From positions 3,472,001 to 3,536,000 of the forward strand of contig OX359201.1 in the NCBI GenBank assembly GCA_947172415.1: 64,000 nucleotides of DNA, in the 5' to 3' direction. Below are positions 43,786 through 53,485 of this stretch, in pieces. Each line of letters starts with the position of its first letter. Position 1 is the first letter of the stretch. A model generated the notes under the pieces. The model worked only from the letters and a program-made list of their open reading frames with translations, was not told the DNA's origin and did no database searches. This stretch comes from Chondrosia reniformis (lineage: Eukaryota > Porifera > Demospongiae > Chondrillida > Chondrillidae). The translations under genes and the position numbers were made by a program.

Positions 43786-45952
43786 ACACATATAACTAAA
43801 ACATACTTATGTAATTAGTTCATAGAAATAGTACATGCAATTAATACATACAATTAGTACATACAAGTAATACATACAACTAGTACATGCTACTAGTAAA
43901 GAGAAGTAGTTCTTACAACTAGTACATACAACTAGTACATACACCCGCTACATAAAACTAGTTCATTCAACCAGTACATGCAACTAGTCCTTACTACTAG
44001 CTCATACAACAAATATATCCAATTTGTACATACAACTATTACATACAACTATTACATACAACTAGTACATGCCTCTAGTACATACAAGTAGTACATATGA
44101 CTACTAAATACAACTTGTATATACAACTAGTACATACAACTAGTATTTTCAATTAGTACATACAACTAGTAAGTATAACTAAAACATACACAGTCATCTA
44201 GAACATATAAATATTACATACAACTAATACACACCACTAGTAAGTACAACTACCACATACAACTAGTATTTACAACTAGTACATACAAATAGTATATACA
44301 ACTAGTAAATAGAACTAGAACATACAACTAGTACACACAACTAGTAAATAGAACTAGTACATACAACTAGTACACACAAATAGTGCATACTACTGATTCA
44401 TTCAACTAGTACATACAACTAGTACATAAACTAGTACATTCAACCAGTACATGCAACTAGTCCTTACTACTAGTTCATACAACAAGTATATACAACTTGT
44501 ACATACAACAATTACATACAACTAGTACATAAAACTAGTACATACAACTATTACATATAACTAGAATATACAACTAATACTAACAACTTGTTCATACAAC
44601 TAGTACCTACAACTAGTACATAATATTGTACATATAACTAGTACATACAACTAGTACAACGAACTAGTATATTAAACTAGTACATACAACTATTTCATAG
44701 AAATAGTACATACTACTAGTACATATAACTAGAACAACACATGTAACTAGAACATATTAATAGTAGAGAACTAGAGAAAACAACGAGTACACACAACTAG
44801 TATATACAACTAGTACATAGAAGTAGTAAATATAACTGGGAAATATACATATAACTATAGCACACAGATATAACTAGCACATAAAAATTGTACATACAAC
44901 TAGCACATACAACTAGTAAACACAACTAATTCATACAACTAGTTCATACAGCTAGTACATACAACTAGTACATAACTAGGACATATAACAAGTACACACA
45001 ACTAGTACATAAAAAGAGTACATGCAAGTAGTTCATACAACCAGTACATACAACTAGTGCATGAAACTAGTACATATAAATAGAACATACATATGTAACT
45101 AGAGCACATAAATAGTACATACACCTAGTTCAAACAACTAATACATACAACTAGTATATACCTACAACAAGTCCATACTATCAGTACATAAAACTATTGC
45201 ATATAACTAATACATACAACTAGAACATAAACCTAGAACATACAACTATTTCGTACAACTAATACACACAATTAAAACATACATTTAGAGTATACAACAA
45301 GTTCATACAACTAGTTCATACAACTAGTAAATACACCTAGTATATAACTAGTACATATGACTAGTACATACAACTAGTACATTCAACTAGTACATTCAGC
45401 TAGTACATACAACTAGTACATACAACTAGTACATACAACTAGTACATATAACTAGAACATCACACATGTAAATAGATCATACAAATATAACTAGTATATA
45501 GAAATAGTACATACAACTAGTACACACAACTAATACATACAACTAGTACATAAAACTAGAACATACAACTATTTCGTACAACTAATACACACAATTAAAA
45601 CATATATTTAGAACATACAACTAGTTCATAGAACTAGTTCATATAACTAGTAAATACAACTAGTATATAACTAGTACATATGACTAGTACATACAACTAG
45701 TACATTCAACTAGTACATTCAGCTAGTACATACAACTAGTACATACAACTAGTACATACAACTAGCACATATAACTAGAACAACACATGTAACTAGAACA
45801 TATTAATAGTACATACAACTAGTTCTAACCACTAGGACAAACAACTAATACTCACAACTAGTACATTCAACTAGTAAATTCAACTAAAACATGCAACTAG
45901 TTCATACAATTAGTACATATAGCTAGTACATAACTAGTACATATAACTAATA
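43786..45952 (+). repeat. 13-bp satellite, orientation A, with a roughly 322-bp duplicated unit
   Basis: ATTAAAACATACATTTAGAG at 45,271 recurs at 45,593 followed by the same order of variants (TATATAACTAGTACATATGA, ACATTCAACTAGTACATTCA), indicating a 322-bp higher-order duplication. Confidence 0.95.
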
Positions 45953-47349
45953 AAAAAATGTCCGCCGCTGGCAGTAGTCCGTGCTAGCCAATATTTGCCA
46001 GTTTTGATTGCCAATTAGATCGGACTAGTCTTCATCATAGCCTCATTTGAGTCTCTGATCCATCCCAGCTTGATTGGTACCAACAGAAGATGAACAAGGA
46101 GCCTGCGTGCACAGCATCCTCCGAATGCAGCTTCACTGGTGAGCATGCAGTGAACCGGGCGCTCTGTAAGATATGTCACCGCCCGATGCCCCTGAGAAGG
46201 GATGGTGCCATACGCGTGCACGGCCCAGTTGGTGAGTGATGCCCGGGATTGGGCGTTGCACCGCTTCCTTGTGGCGTCCCTTCTGTCGAAACTCCTCAAC
46301 AAACTGTCAGCCAAGCGTCCACAGAGGACCTCTCCAAACTGCCACATGTGAGGATCTTGAAGAGGCTTCCATGTGCCTCACGAGTCCCATCAGCAAGGAA
46401 GCTGGCCACCATCCTAGACGAGGTGACAGTTGCCAACAGTTTCAACAGCTGGATACGCCTCTTAAAGTTACCCATGCGCTGTCTCCGTGTCCCTATTAGA
46501 GGGGGTCGACGCTGGAATCTGGCTAAACATGTCAACCACCAGTTGGCTGAGGAGAGGACCACTCCACCCCAAAGTCCCAGGACCCGCTCCACTGTGCCAC
46601 CCACATACATGCTGCCATTGTGGTACGTTTGGGGACAAACAGGCCACCCACGGTCTCAGCTGTTACAAAAGTGAGGATCGCCATTCCCGTCATGCAGCTT
46701 TTAATGACATCATTAAGCGCTCCTTGGCTGCTGCACAGATTCCATTAATGTTTGAGCCTACAGGGCTTTGCAGACCAGATGGCAAGAGACCCGATGGGGT
46801 TACGATCATCCCATGGAAGTCAGGCTGCACAATTGTCTGGGATGCTACATTTACCGATACTTTTGCTGCATCGCATCTGGACCGGGCTGCAAGGGAGGCA
46901 GGGGCTATTGCAACATTGGCGGAGCAAAGAAAGAAAGCAAGGTACCTTGACTTTGCCCAGATGCACCACTTTGTTGCAGTTACTGTGGAGACGGCTGGTG
47001 CCATGGATAGTGATGCCCTGGACTTTTTCGCTGACATTGGCAGCCAAGTCAGAGTGGTCGCTAATGAAGCACAATCACGGGTCTTCATTCTGCAGCAGGT
47101 GTCTGTGGTCCTTAAGCGAGGCAATGCTGCCTCAGTCCTGGGGACATTCGGGTGACATTATTATTATCTTTCTGATTGATAATTGAACTGGAAAAAAATT
47201 ATGTATATATTATTTATTTGTCATAAACAATAAACAATATTACTTATTGATTGCATGCTAAACGTCACTTTTATTTTATATTGTATTTTGATTTTCTGAG
47301 ATTACTTTGCTCTTTTTCTTATTTGTTGTAATATCCCAATAATCACATA
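45953..47349 (+). mobile_element. RLE-type retroelement fragment (5' truncated)
   Basis: A non-satellite block entering from the A-oriented array at about 45,953 and ending in AT-rich 3' sequence before 47,350. It encodes only the region after RT and a nuclease-like C-terminus (listed separately). It is GC-richer than its surroundings. Confidence 0.75.
46345..47155 (+). pseudogene. Retroelement C-terminal PD-(D/E)XK-like nuclease region
   Basis: In one frame 46,345-46,500 reads VRILKRLPCASRVPSARKLA, TILDEVTVANSFNSWIRLL and RCLRVPIRGGRRW, then shifts frame near 46,500-46,570. From there CHCGTFGDKQATHGLSCYKS, HSRHAAFNDIIKRSLAAAQ, GKRPDGVTIIPWKSG, IVWDATFTDTF and FVAVTVETAGAM follow, ending LKRGNAASVLGTFG before TGA 47,153. 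I recognise this order from retroelement polyproteins abundant in sponges, arthropods and echinoderms. RPD...WD with the downstream E resembles a restriction-like nuclease core, and the CxxC...H...C cluster a zinc finger. The upstream RT is missing. Reverse-strand open stretches here are shadows. Confidence 0.7.
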
Positions 47350-47397
47350 CTCAATATATAATTAGTCCACAAAATTACAACATAAAATTAGTACATA
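47156..47397. other. AT-rich 3' UTR of the fragment and a remnant of satellite
   Basis: T-rich sequence without a gene; about 45 bp (47,350-47,397) still resemble A-oriented monomers, marking the boundary between two adjacent insertions. Confidence 0.55.
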
Positions 47398-47662
47398 CTG
47401 TTAAGCCATTGCTGCCTTTAAATAGCCCCGGCTACATGTAATAGGTTAAGTCTTTGTGGACTAGCTTGTCTAGTCCTTGACCCATTTCCAATCACGACAA
47501 GTACAAAGTATAGAGATAGGATACCGGCTGGGAGGTTGCCCGGGTTAACAAGCTGCCCGTCATTAGGTAAACGTAGAGTGCCTGGTGATAAAAAGTTAGC
47601 TAACTCTCCTCCATCTCTAAGTAGAGGGGTGCCTACTGGTGGGCAAGCTAGCCCCTCACTAG

Positions 47663-48591
47663 TTAAGAAGTGTAGCAATAAAGCGGTGTAAAACATGTCC
47701 CTCTTTAGTTACTGGCTCTACTTTTAAGAGTTCAGTTACTGGCAGGACCTCTCAAGTCCGTAGCCCTTGTGGTCCCCTAGGATGCCAGAGTAGGAATGTT
47801 GTGTATCTTATTACTTGTAAACAATGTGATGTACAGTATGTAGGAGAAACCTCTCAGATGCTTAGGAGTAGAAGGAACAACCATAGGACTAGTACCAAAG
47901 GTTTTAAGCCACTGTATCTTTACAATCATTTTAATTCTGATAACCATAGTTTTGATGATGCCTTGATTATGCCCATAGAACAGATACTTGAGACACCTAA
48001 TTCTTCTAGCCACAGACTACTGGGAGAAGCATTCTGGTACAAGGAACTCTGCTCTATATACCCATATGGACTTAACGATAACATTAAAGGCGTTGGCAAT
48101 ATTTCAAAACTTAAAAAAGAAATCATCGTATGGAACCATTTTAATCGCTTATCTCATACAAGACGGCATCGGCGCTCCAATCTAAAATCGACAGGCAGTA
48201 GTAATAATGCTGCCTACGACCCTGAATGGCTCAAAGAACGACTACCACTTTACAAGAACGAGGGCTTTCTAGCCAAACTTCAACGCGATACTTTTGCATT
48301 ACAAGCTCGACACCTTCATCGTTTGTTGAACTCAGTACAATGTCTCATCGATACCCCAGAAACACCTTTTCCGCTTAGACTTATGCTAATGATTAAAGAT
48401 ATTATTAAAGCACGCGCTTCAGCCAGCCTTCCCAAACACCCAACGAAAACGACAAGTCCAGAAGGGTTTCTTAAAATCGTCTTTCTTAATAAAGGTGTAG
48501 AAAAAATAGGCCTCTCAGGAATCTTAAACCAAAAGTTAGTGTTAGAAACTGTCCCACCCTTTATACAAAACAAAGGTCCACATGTGTAGTA
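47663..48591 (+). pseudogene. GIY-YIG endonuclease part of the permuted PLE
   Basis: The frame is open from 47,663 (after TAG 47,660) and begins KRCKTCPSLVTGSTFKSSV, the Cys-pair segment that precedes GIY-YIG in PLEs. NVVYLITCKQCDVQYVGETS (from 47,795) is the GIY...YIG motif with an inserted CxxC. RSRRNNHR supplies the conserved Arg and LLGEAFWYKEL (about 48,020) the metal-binding Glu. The frame continues with a helical linker (AKLQRDTFALQARHLHRLLN) and IVFLNKGVEKIGL to TAG 48,589. The nuclease makes the nick used for priming. The frame breaks before the RT, and no ATG precedes the motif in frame, so as it stands this is a damaged gene even though the nuclease residues look intact. Confidence 0.85.
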
Positions 48592-50310
48592 TATAAGTAT
48601 ACCCAACCAATAGGACCTCAAATCTTTAACTTTTCACAAGCCTCTAAGTCAGATGTCTTTAGAAAACCAGAACCATGTGAGTGTCACAAGTCCCTCTTCA
48701 TTTACAAGCCCCTAGGCCATGTTTTAACAGGTGACCTACGTATTGTTAGTAACCCAAAACTTAGAAAACTTCTTCAGAAAGGACCAAAATTTAGAGTACC
48801 TAATAACTTTAATTGGGTAACTGCTTTAAAAATGTGTAAGGAAGGTCTTAGAAAATATAAGATTACCTGGGCCGTAGAGAAAATGTATCTACTTCTGTAT
48901 TTAGTGAGTGGGAAAATGCTGTACTTAAGAAAATTAATGATAGGATCTCTAAGCTGTCTAAATCGTATACCAAATCCTCAGTAGCCAAGAAGACCCTTAC
49001 TTGCCCTAAAATTAAGAAACTTCTTAGCAGACCTACATGATAAGTATGTTATAGCCCCTGCCGATAAGGCCTCTAATAATATAATATCTTTATGTAAGTC
49101 CTACTATAGACTAATTATTAATGATGAACTAGGCAGTACCTCCACTTATGCTAAATGTACAGTAGAACCCCAACATAGATTTCTTAAAGCTAGAGAACTT
49201 ATACCAGACTGGTGTAACCTTCCCTCTTTTTACTGGATGCCTAAGCTACTTAAGAACCCTTACAGCTACAGATTTATAGCTACCTCTCACAAATGTACTA
49301 TCAAATCCCTTTCTAGATTTCTAAATTCAGCACTCAGACTAATTCTCAAACATTTTAGTGAACATTGCCTAGGTATATATAGGAATACTGGTGTCAATGC
49401 CTTTTGGATAGTAGAAAACTCACTAGAAGTCTTAGATAGTCTTAGGTCTATATCCACTAGAAAAGCCCAGCTAGCTAATTTTGATTTTTCTATATTGTAT
49501 ACAGCGATACCCCATAACCTACTTAAAGATAAGATTACTAACCTAATTCATAATGCCTATACCTGTAGGAAGTCCCAATATATAGAAGTCTGTCAGGATA
49601 AAAATTTTGGTCTAACAATGTCTCCAATAAAGCAGTCACAGCTGTTAATTTAGTAGAGCTTTTAATTACCTTATTGACAACATTTATGTATGTGTAGACG
49701 GTTCTGTATTTAAGCAATGTGTAGGTATCCCTATGGGTACTGACTGTGCCCCTGTAGTTGCTAATCTTTTTCTGTTTGCCTATGAGTATGAGTTTATGAA
49801 AGGACTACTTAAGGATAACATCACCCTAGCTATTAAATTTTCCAATACTTATAGGTATATTGATGACCTTTTATGTATTAACAACAAGAATTTTGAACTG
49901 TCAATTAGTGATATTTACCCCAAAGAACATATTCTTAAAAGACAAATACCAGCCCTAAAAAATCCCACTTTTTTGACTTAGATATAACCATTACTAATAA
50001 TCAATTTATCAGTAAAGTATATGATAAGTGAGAGGACTTTAACTTTGATATAGTAAATTTCCCCCATTTAGATAGTGATATTCCTAATACCCCAGCCTAT
50101 GGTGTCTTTATTTCACAACTAATTAGGTATTCCAGAATATGTAGTGACTTCTCCAGTTTTCAGGCTAAAAGTGTGCAGTTATGCAGTAGCCTTATTAAGC
50201 AGGGTTACAAATACTTTAAGCTAAAATCAACTTTTAAAACCTTCCTATCCCAGCAGCCTCTAGTTAGAATCAAGTATAAACAAGAAGTAGCTAGTATGCT
50301 TAAGGACTGA
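48592..50310 (+). pseudogene. Penelope-like reverse transcriptase, frameshifted
   Basis: Successive frames give the complete order of a PLE RT. PCECHKSLFIYKPLGHVLTG and RKLLQKGPKFRVP (48,670-48,810) come first, then SEWENAVLKKINDRISKLS (about 48,900). HDKYVIAPADKASNNII (about 49,040) and PKLLKNPYSYRFIATSHKC (49,240-49,300) follow. LANFDFSILYTAIPHNLL (about 49,470-49,525) holds the first catalytic Asp, GIPMGTDCAPVVANLFLF is at about 49,725-49,780, and TYRYIDDLLCIN (about 49,850) holds the YIDD pair. FDLDITITNNQFISKVYDK and TPAYGVFISQLIRYSRIC precede the end at TGA 50,308. Frame changes occur near 48,870, 48,990, 49,640 and 49,965, and a stop at about 50,029. The protein would copy element RNA at the GIY-YIG nick. 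It is dead in this copy. Confidence 0.85.
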
Positions 50311-50549
50311 CTTGTGTTACCCCATATTGTGTTACCCCACCTGCAAAGAAATGTTACTACTAGAAGACCTAAGGGTTGACTTACGTAATATGTCCTACTT
50401 GCAGGTGTCTATAGTTATGCTGAGTCTGTTTTACCTGTACAAGCAAGATTACTAATAGATTTATAATTAATTCATAAAAGTTAATTTGACCTACATTCCT
50501 TTCATAAAATTAAATTTCATCATGTGTCTTAGTTAACACCTTATTTAAC

Positions 50550-50576
50550 TTTTGGCGCCAAAATAGTGTATATAAG
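50550..50576 (+). promoter_or_regulatory. Putative internal promoter: E2F-like palindrome and TATA box
   Basis: TTTTGGCGCCAAAA (50,550-50,563) is a perfect 14-bp palindrome resembling an E2F site (TTTSGCGC). TATATAAG follows six bases later (50,569-50,576). Both are nearly conserved in the copy at 63,811-63,835, where the TATA reads TATATACA. Confidence 0.5.
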
Positions 50577-50642
50577 GCCCCTAGATTTAGCATAAAGAGC
50601 CAAGGATTCACAGAAGATCAACATAAAGAAAAAGACAAAGAC

Positions 50643-50697
50643 TCCCAGGATCACTGATGAAGGGTGGAATTCCCAGAAACGGCTGTCTGACCCAGTG
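50643..50697 (+). ncRNA. Hammerhead ribozyme candidate, permuted PLE copy 1
   Basis: The core CTGATGA (50,654-50,660) is followed by stem II (GGG...CCC, 7-base loop), GAAA (50,676-50,679), a minimal two-base-pair stem III with GC loop, and the cleavage triplet GTC (50,685-50,687). Stem I pairs TCA before CTGATGA with TGA after GTC, then GG with CC beyond one mismatch. Very short stem III is typical of hammerheads in PLEs and Schistosoma satellites. The usual G-C next to the core in stem II is A-A here, a weakness. Confidence 0.6.
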
Positions 50698-50844
50698 GAG
50701 AAGAAGATGAAAGAAGGGAAAAGAAGGAAGAAAAGACTCCTGTATCTTCATCTAAAGCTCTCTTTAGGTTTAGTTCCCCTATAGGCTCTTTTTACAGAAT
50801 AGGCATATAGCATGTAGGAAAATGGTATCTTAAATTTTTCATAC

Positions 50845-51850
50845 AACAGGTTCATAAACTAGTTCATACAACTAGTACATACAACTAATACATATGACTA
50901 GTACATACAACTAGTACATTCAACTAGTACATTCAGCTACTACATACAACTTGTACATACAACTAGTACCTAAAACAAGAACATACACTTATAACTAGAA
51001 CATAGAAATAGTACTTACAACTAGTCTTACAAGTAGTACATAAAACTAGTACATACAACTAATACATAAAACTGGTACATACAGTTGGTACATTCAACTA
51101 GTTTATACAATTAGTACATAGAACTTGTACATAACTAGTACATAGAAAGGGTACATACAACTAGTACATACAACTATTTCGAACAACTAGTACACACAAT
51201 TGGAACATACAATTAGTACATACAACTAGTTTTTACAACTACTTCATACAACTAGTACATTCAGCTACTACATACAACTAGTACATACAACTTGTACCTA
51301 TAACAAGAACATACACCTATAACTAGTACATGGAAATTGTAAATACAACTAGTACATATAACTAGTACATACATGTAGTATTGATAACTAGGACATACAC
51401 CTATAACTAAAACATACACATATAACTAGTACATAGAAAGAATACATGCAATTAGTACATACAAAGGGTACATACAACTTAGACATACAAGTAGTTCATA
51501 CAACTAGTACATACAACTAGTACTTCCCCAGGATATATAACTAGTACATTCAACTAGTACATAGAAAGGGTACATACAACTAGTACATAACTTGTTCATA
51601 TAACTGGTACATACAACTAGTACATTTATCTAGTTCATACAACTAATACATACAACTACAACATACAATTAGTAGATACAACTAGTTCATACAATTAGTA
51701 CATACAATAAGTATGTAAAACTAGTTCATATAACTGGTACATACAACTAATACATTCAACTAGTACATACAACTAGTAACCACAAATAGTACATACAACT
51801 AGTTCATTCAACTAGTACATACAACTAGAACATACAACTAGTACATACAA
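50845..51850 (+). repeat. 13-bp satellite, orientation A
   Basis: A-oriented monomers between the permuted PLE and the conventional PLE fragments. Confidence 0.95.
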
Positions 51851-52240
51851 TGGAATAGGGATTTTTTCTAACTGCGTCGGACTTATCTTTGTAAAGGTTC
51901 ATATTTCGACTTTTAGAGCGTGTAGAGATGCAGTTTTTTCGATTCTTCAGTCTTTCAAACGTTTCAAACCGGGGGTCTTCTTCAGTGACTGGTGTTGGCC
52001 TTCAAGGTGTCTTTATTTGTAGCTTTTCCCTCCATTTTTGATTACCTCATCAGTGATATCATCGGTTATATCATTTTCGGAGTAAGGAGAGGTTAAGTGA
52101 GTATTCATAAAAAAGGGTTTCCAACCACTTCTTAGTACAATTCCTTGATCTAAGTTCATTCTTATCTGACATTGTTGGATCTTCAGGGCTTCCTTAATCC
52201 TTATTCTGTAGCAGTTCTCTTCCCTCTCCACCACTCTGGC
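51851..52240 (-). mobile_element. 5'-truncated conventional PLE, 3' end only, minus strand
   Basis: The minus strand encodes the PLE C-terminal tail SQARVVEREENCYRIRIKEA, LKIQQCQIRMNLDQGIVL, SGWKPFFMN, ending DDITDEVIKNGGKSYK before a stop at 52,013, then a 3' UTR with CACTGAAGAAGACCCCC and GAAACGTTTG. It meets the plus-strand PLE fragment head to head at about 52,240. Confidence 0.8.
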
Positions 52241-52250
52241 TTGGCTCCAA

Positions 52251-52751
52251 GTGGTGGCAAACATCTTCATGGAAGAGTTTGAAAATGAAGCCCTCCAGGA
52301 GGCTGGCTCAAAACCTAGGCTCTGGCTACGTTATGTAGACGACACCTTTGTCATTTGGAGCCAAGGTAGGGATCAGCTGGAGGATGTTCTGTCATTCCTT
52401 AATGGAAGACAAGGAAACATCAAGTTCACCATGGAGGAGGAGACAGATGGCTCTATGCCGTTTCTTGACGTGTTAGTGAAGAAGAACGAAGGAAGTTTGA
52501 GTACATCCGTGAACAGAAAACCAACCCACACTGATAGATACCTTTACTTCTCATCTCATCACCATCCTAGGGTTAAAGCTGGCATTGCCCTTTGCCTCAG
52601 GGAAAGAGCGGAGAAGATCTGTGATGCTGGATCCAGTGTCCTCCAAGAGGAAAAAGAGCCCCTGAATGAGGTACTCCAAACCTACGGATACCCCAATAAG
52701 GTTACTGCTAGGCACATGAAGAAGAGACAACGGAACCAGGGAAGAGGGTAG
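52251..52751 (+). pseudogene. PLE reverse transcriptase fragment (YVDD)
   Basis: A 166-codon frame. VANIFMEEFENEALQ, PRLWLRYVDDTFVIW (catalytic Asp pair, about residue 29), FLNGRQGNIKFTMEEETDG, MPFLDVLVKKNEG and VNRKPTHTDRYLYFSSHHHP are consecutive hallmarks of Penelope RT palm and thumb. The upstream fingers and first catalytic Asp are missing because of truncation. The first Met is not a real start. The frame stops at TAG 52,749, short of the nuclease, so a frameshift or stop separates the domains. Confidence 0.85.
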
Positions 52752-52898
52752 ATGGTTAACGTAAACTTTTTATTCCATAACTGAAGGGCCCCAGTGAAAA
52801 GATCTACAGAACATGCCGGAAGATGAACATTGAAACCATTTTCACAAAGCAGAGATGACTGAGGAGTATCCCCTCTAGGCCTAAACAACCACATCCTA

Positions 52899-53040
52899 CC
52901 ATGGATATTAAATGTGTCGTTTACAAGATCCCCTGTTCTAGTTGCCCTGCAGTGTACACTGGAGAAACAGGAAGAATGCTGAAAGTCAGGATGGCAGAGC
53001 ACAAACATGCTGTCAGGATGGGGGATGTGAACAATGGCTT
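52899..53040 (+). pseudogene. PLE GIY-YIG endonuclease fragment
   Basis: The plus frame reads IKCVVYKIPCSSCPAVYTGE (52,909-52,970), then GRMLKVRMAEHKHAVRMGD. VVY and YTG correspond to GIY and YIG, with the CxxC insert of PLE nucleases, and KVRMAEHK holds the conserved Arg. The domain follows RT, the classical PLE order, unlike the element at 47.7-50.3 kb. It is cut off by the inverted segment at 53,040. Confidence 0.75.
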
Positions 53041-53485
53041 ATTCTGTACTAGTTCTCTTCCCTCTCCACCACTCTAGCTTGGCTCCACTCAATTGGATAT
53101 CCAGTTTTAGGGAGTGAACAGCTAAGAAGGATTAAGGAAGCCCTGAAGATCCAACAATGTCAGGTAAGAATGAACTTAGATCAAGGAATTGTACTAAGAA
53201 GTGGTTGGAAACCATTTCTTATGAATACTCCCTTCACCTCTCCTTCCTCAGGAAATGATGTAACCGATGATATCACTGATGAGGAAATCAAAAGTGGCGG
53301 AAAAAGATGGCTATAAATGAAGACACCTTGAAGACCAACATCAGTCACTGAAAAAGACCCCCAGACTTGAAACGTTTGGAAGACAGAAGAATCAAGAAAA
53401 CTACATTTCTAGATGCTCTAAAAGTCGAAAGATGAACCTTTACAAAGATAAGTTCGACGCAGTTAGAACAAATCCTTATTCTATT

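Larger units (their letters stand above)
47398..50844 (+). mobile_element. Penelope-like element with N-terminal GIY-YIG (Chlamys-like order), copy 1
   Basis: The element runs from the end of a short satellite stretch at 47,398 to AAATTTTTCATA at about 50,844. The order is an EN frame, an RT in several frames, then a 3' region with a 14-bp GC-core palindrome, TATA box and hammerhead-like ribozyme. The 3' 450 bp recur inverted at 63,554-64,000. Canonical PLEs carry GIY-YIG after RT; the reversed order seen here defines the permuted Chlamys-type group. No 5' copy of the terminal region was found, so the 5' end may be truncated. Confidence 0.85.
50311..50844 (+). other. 3' terminal region (pLTR-like) of the permuted PLE
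   Basis: Non-coding end of the element, matched in reverse by the window's right end. It carries, in order, the palindrome and TATA-like box near 50,550-50,576 and the hammerhead-like core at 50,643-50,697. PLEs are known to hold promoters and hammerhead ribozymes in such terminal repeats, so internal initiation here would regenerate the element's 5' end when copies are in tandem. Confidence 0.65.
52241..53485 (+). mobile_element. 5'-truncated conventional PLE (RT then GIY-YIG), plus strand
   Basis: The element starts inside the RT, before the YVDD motif, and runs to a 3' end CCTTATTCTATTATAAC at about 53,485. The RT and GIY-YIG remnants are listed below. After the nuclease a segment of about 58 bp (53,040-53,098) is inverted relative to the expected coding direction. 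Then LKIQQCQVRMNLDQGIVL and the acidic tail resume (to about 53,312), followed by the 3' UTR. Confidence 0.8.

Noticed and set aside
46015-46347. Minus-strand 110-codon frame
   Set aside because: It overlaps the plus-strand retroelement region, which matches a known family; no motif is seen on the minus strand.
47418-47696. Minus-strand 92-codon frame at the PLE 5' end
   Set aside because: The plus strand carries the PLE Cys-pair segment from 47,663 and a plausible 5' region; the minus frame has no recognisable domain.
51955-51995. CTGAAGA...GAAACG in the 3' UTR of the conventional PLEs (also at 19.3 and 53.35 kb) as a hammerhead ribozyme
   Set aside because: CTGANGA and GAAA fit and a GACC/GGTT stem II forms in one copy, but no NUH triplet with a paired stem III and no complementary stem I can be placed in all three copies. 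At most it is a decayed motif.
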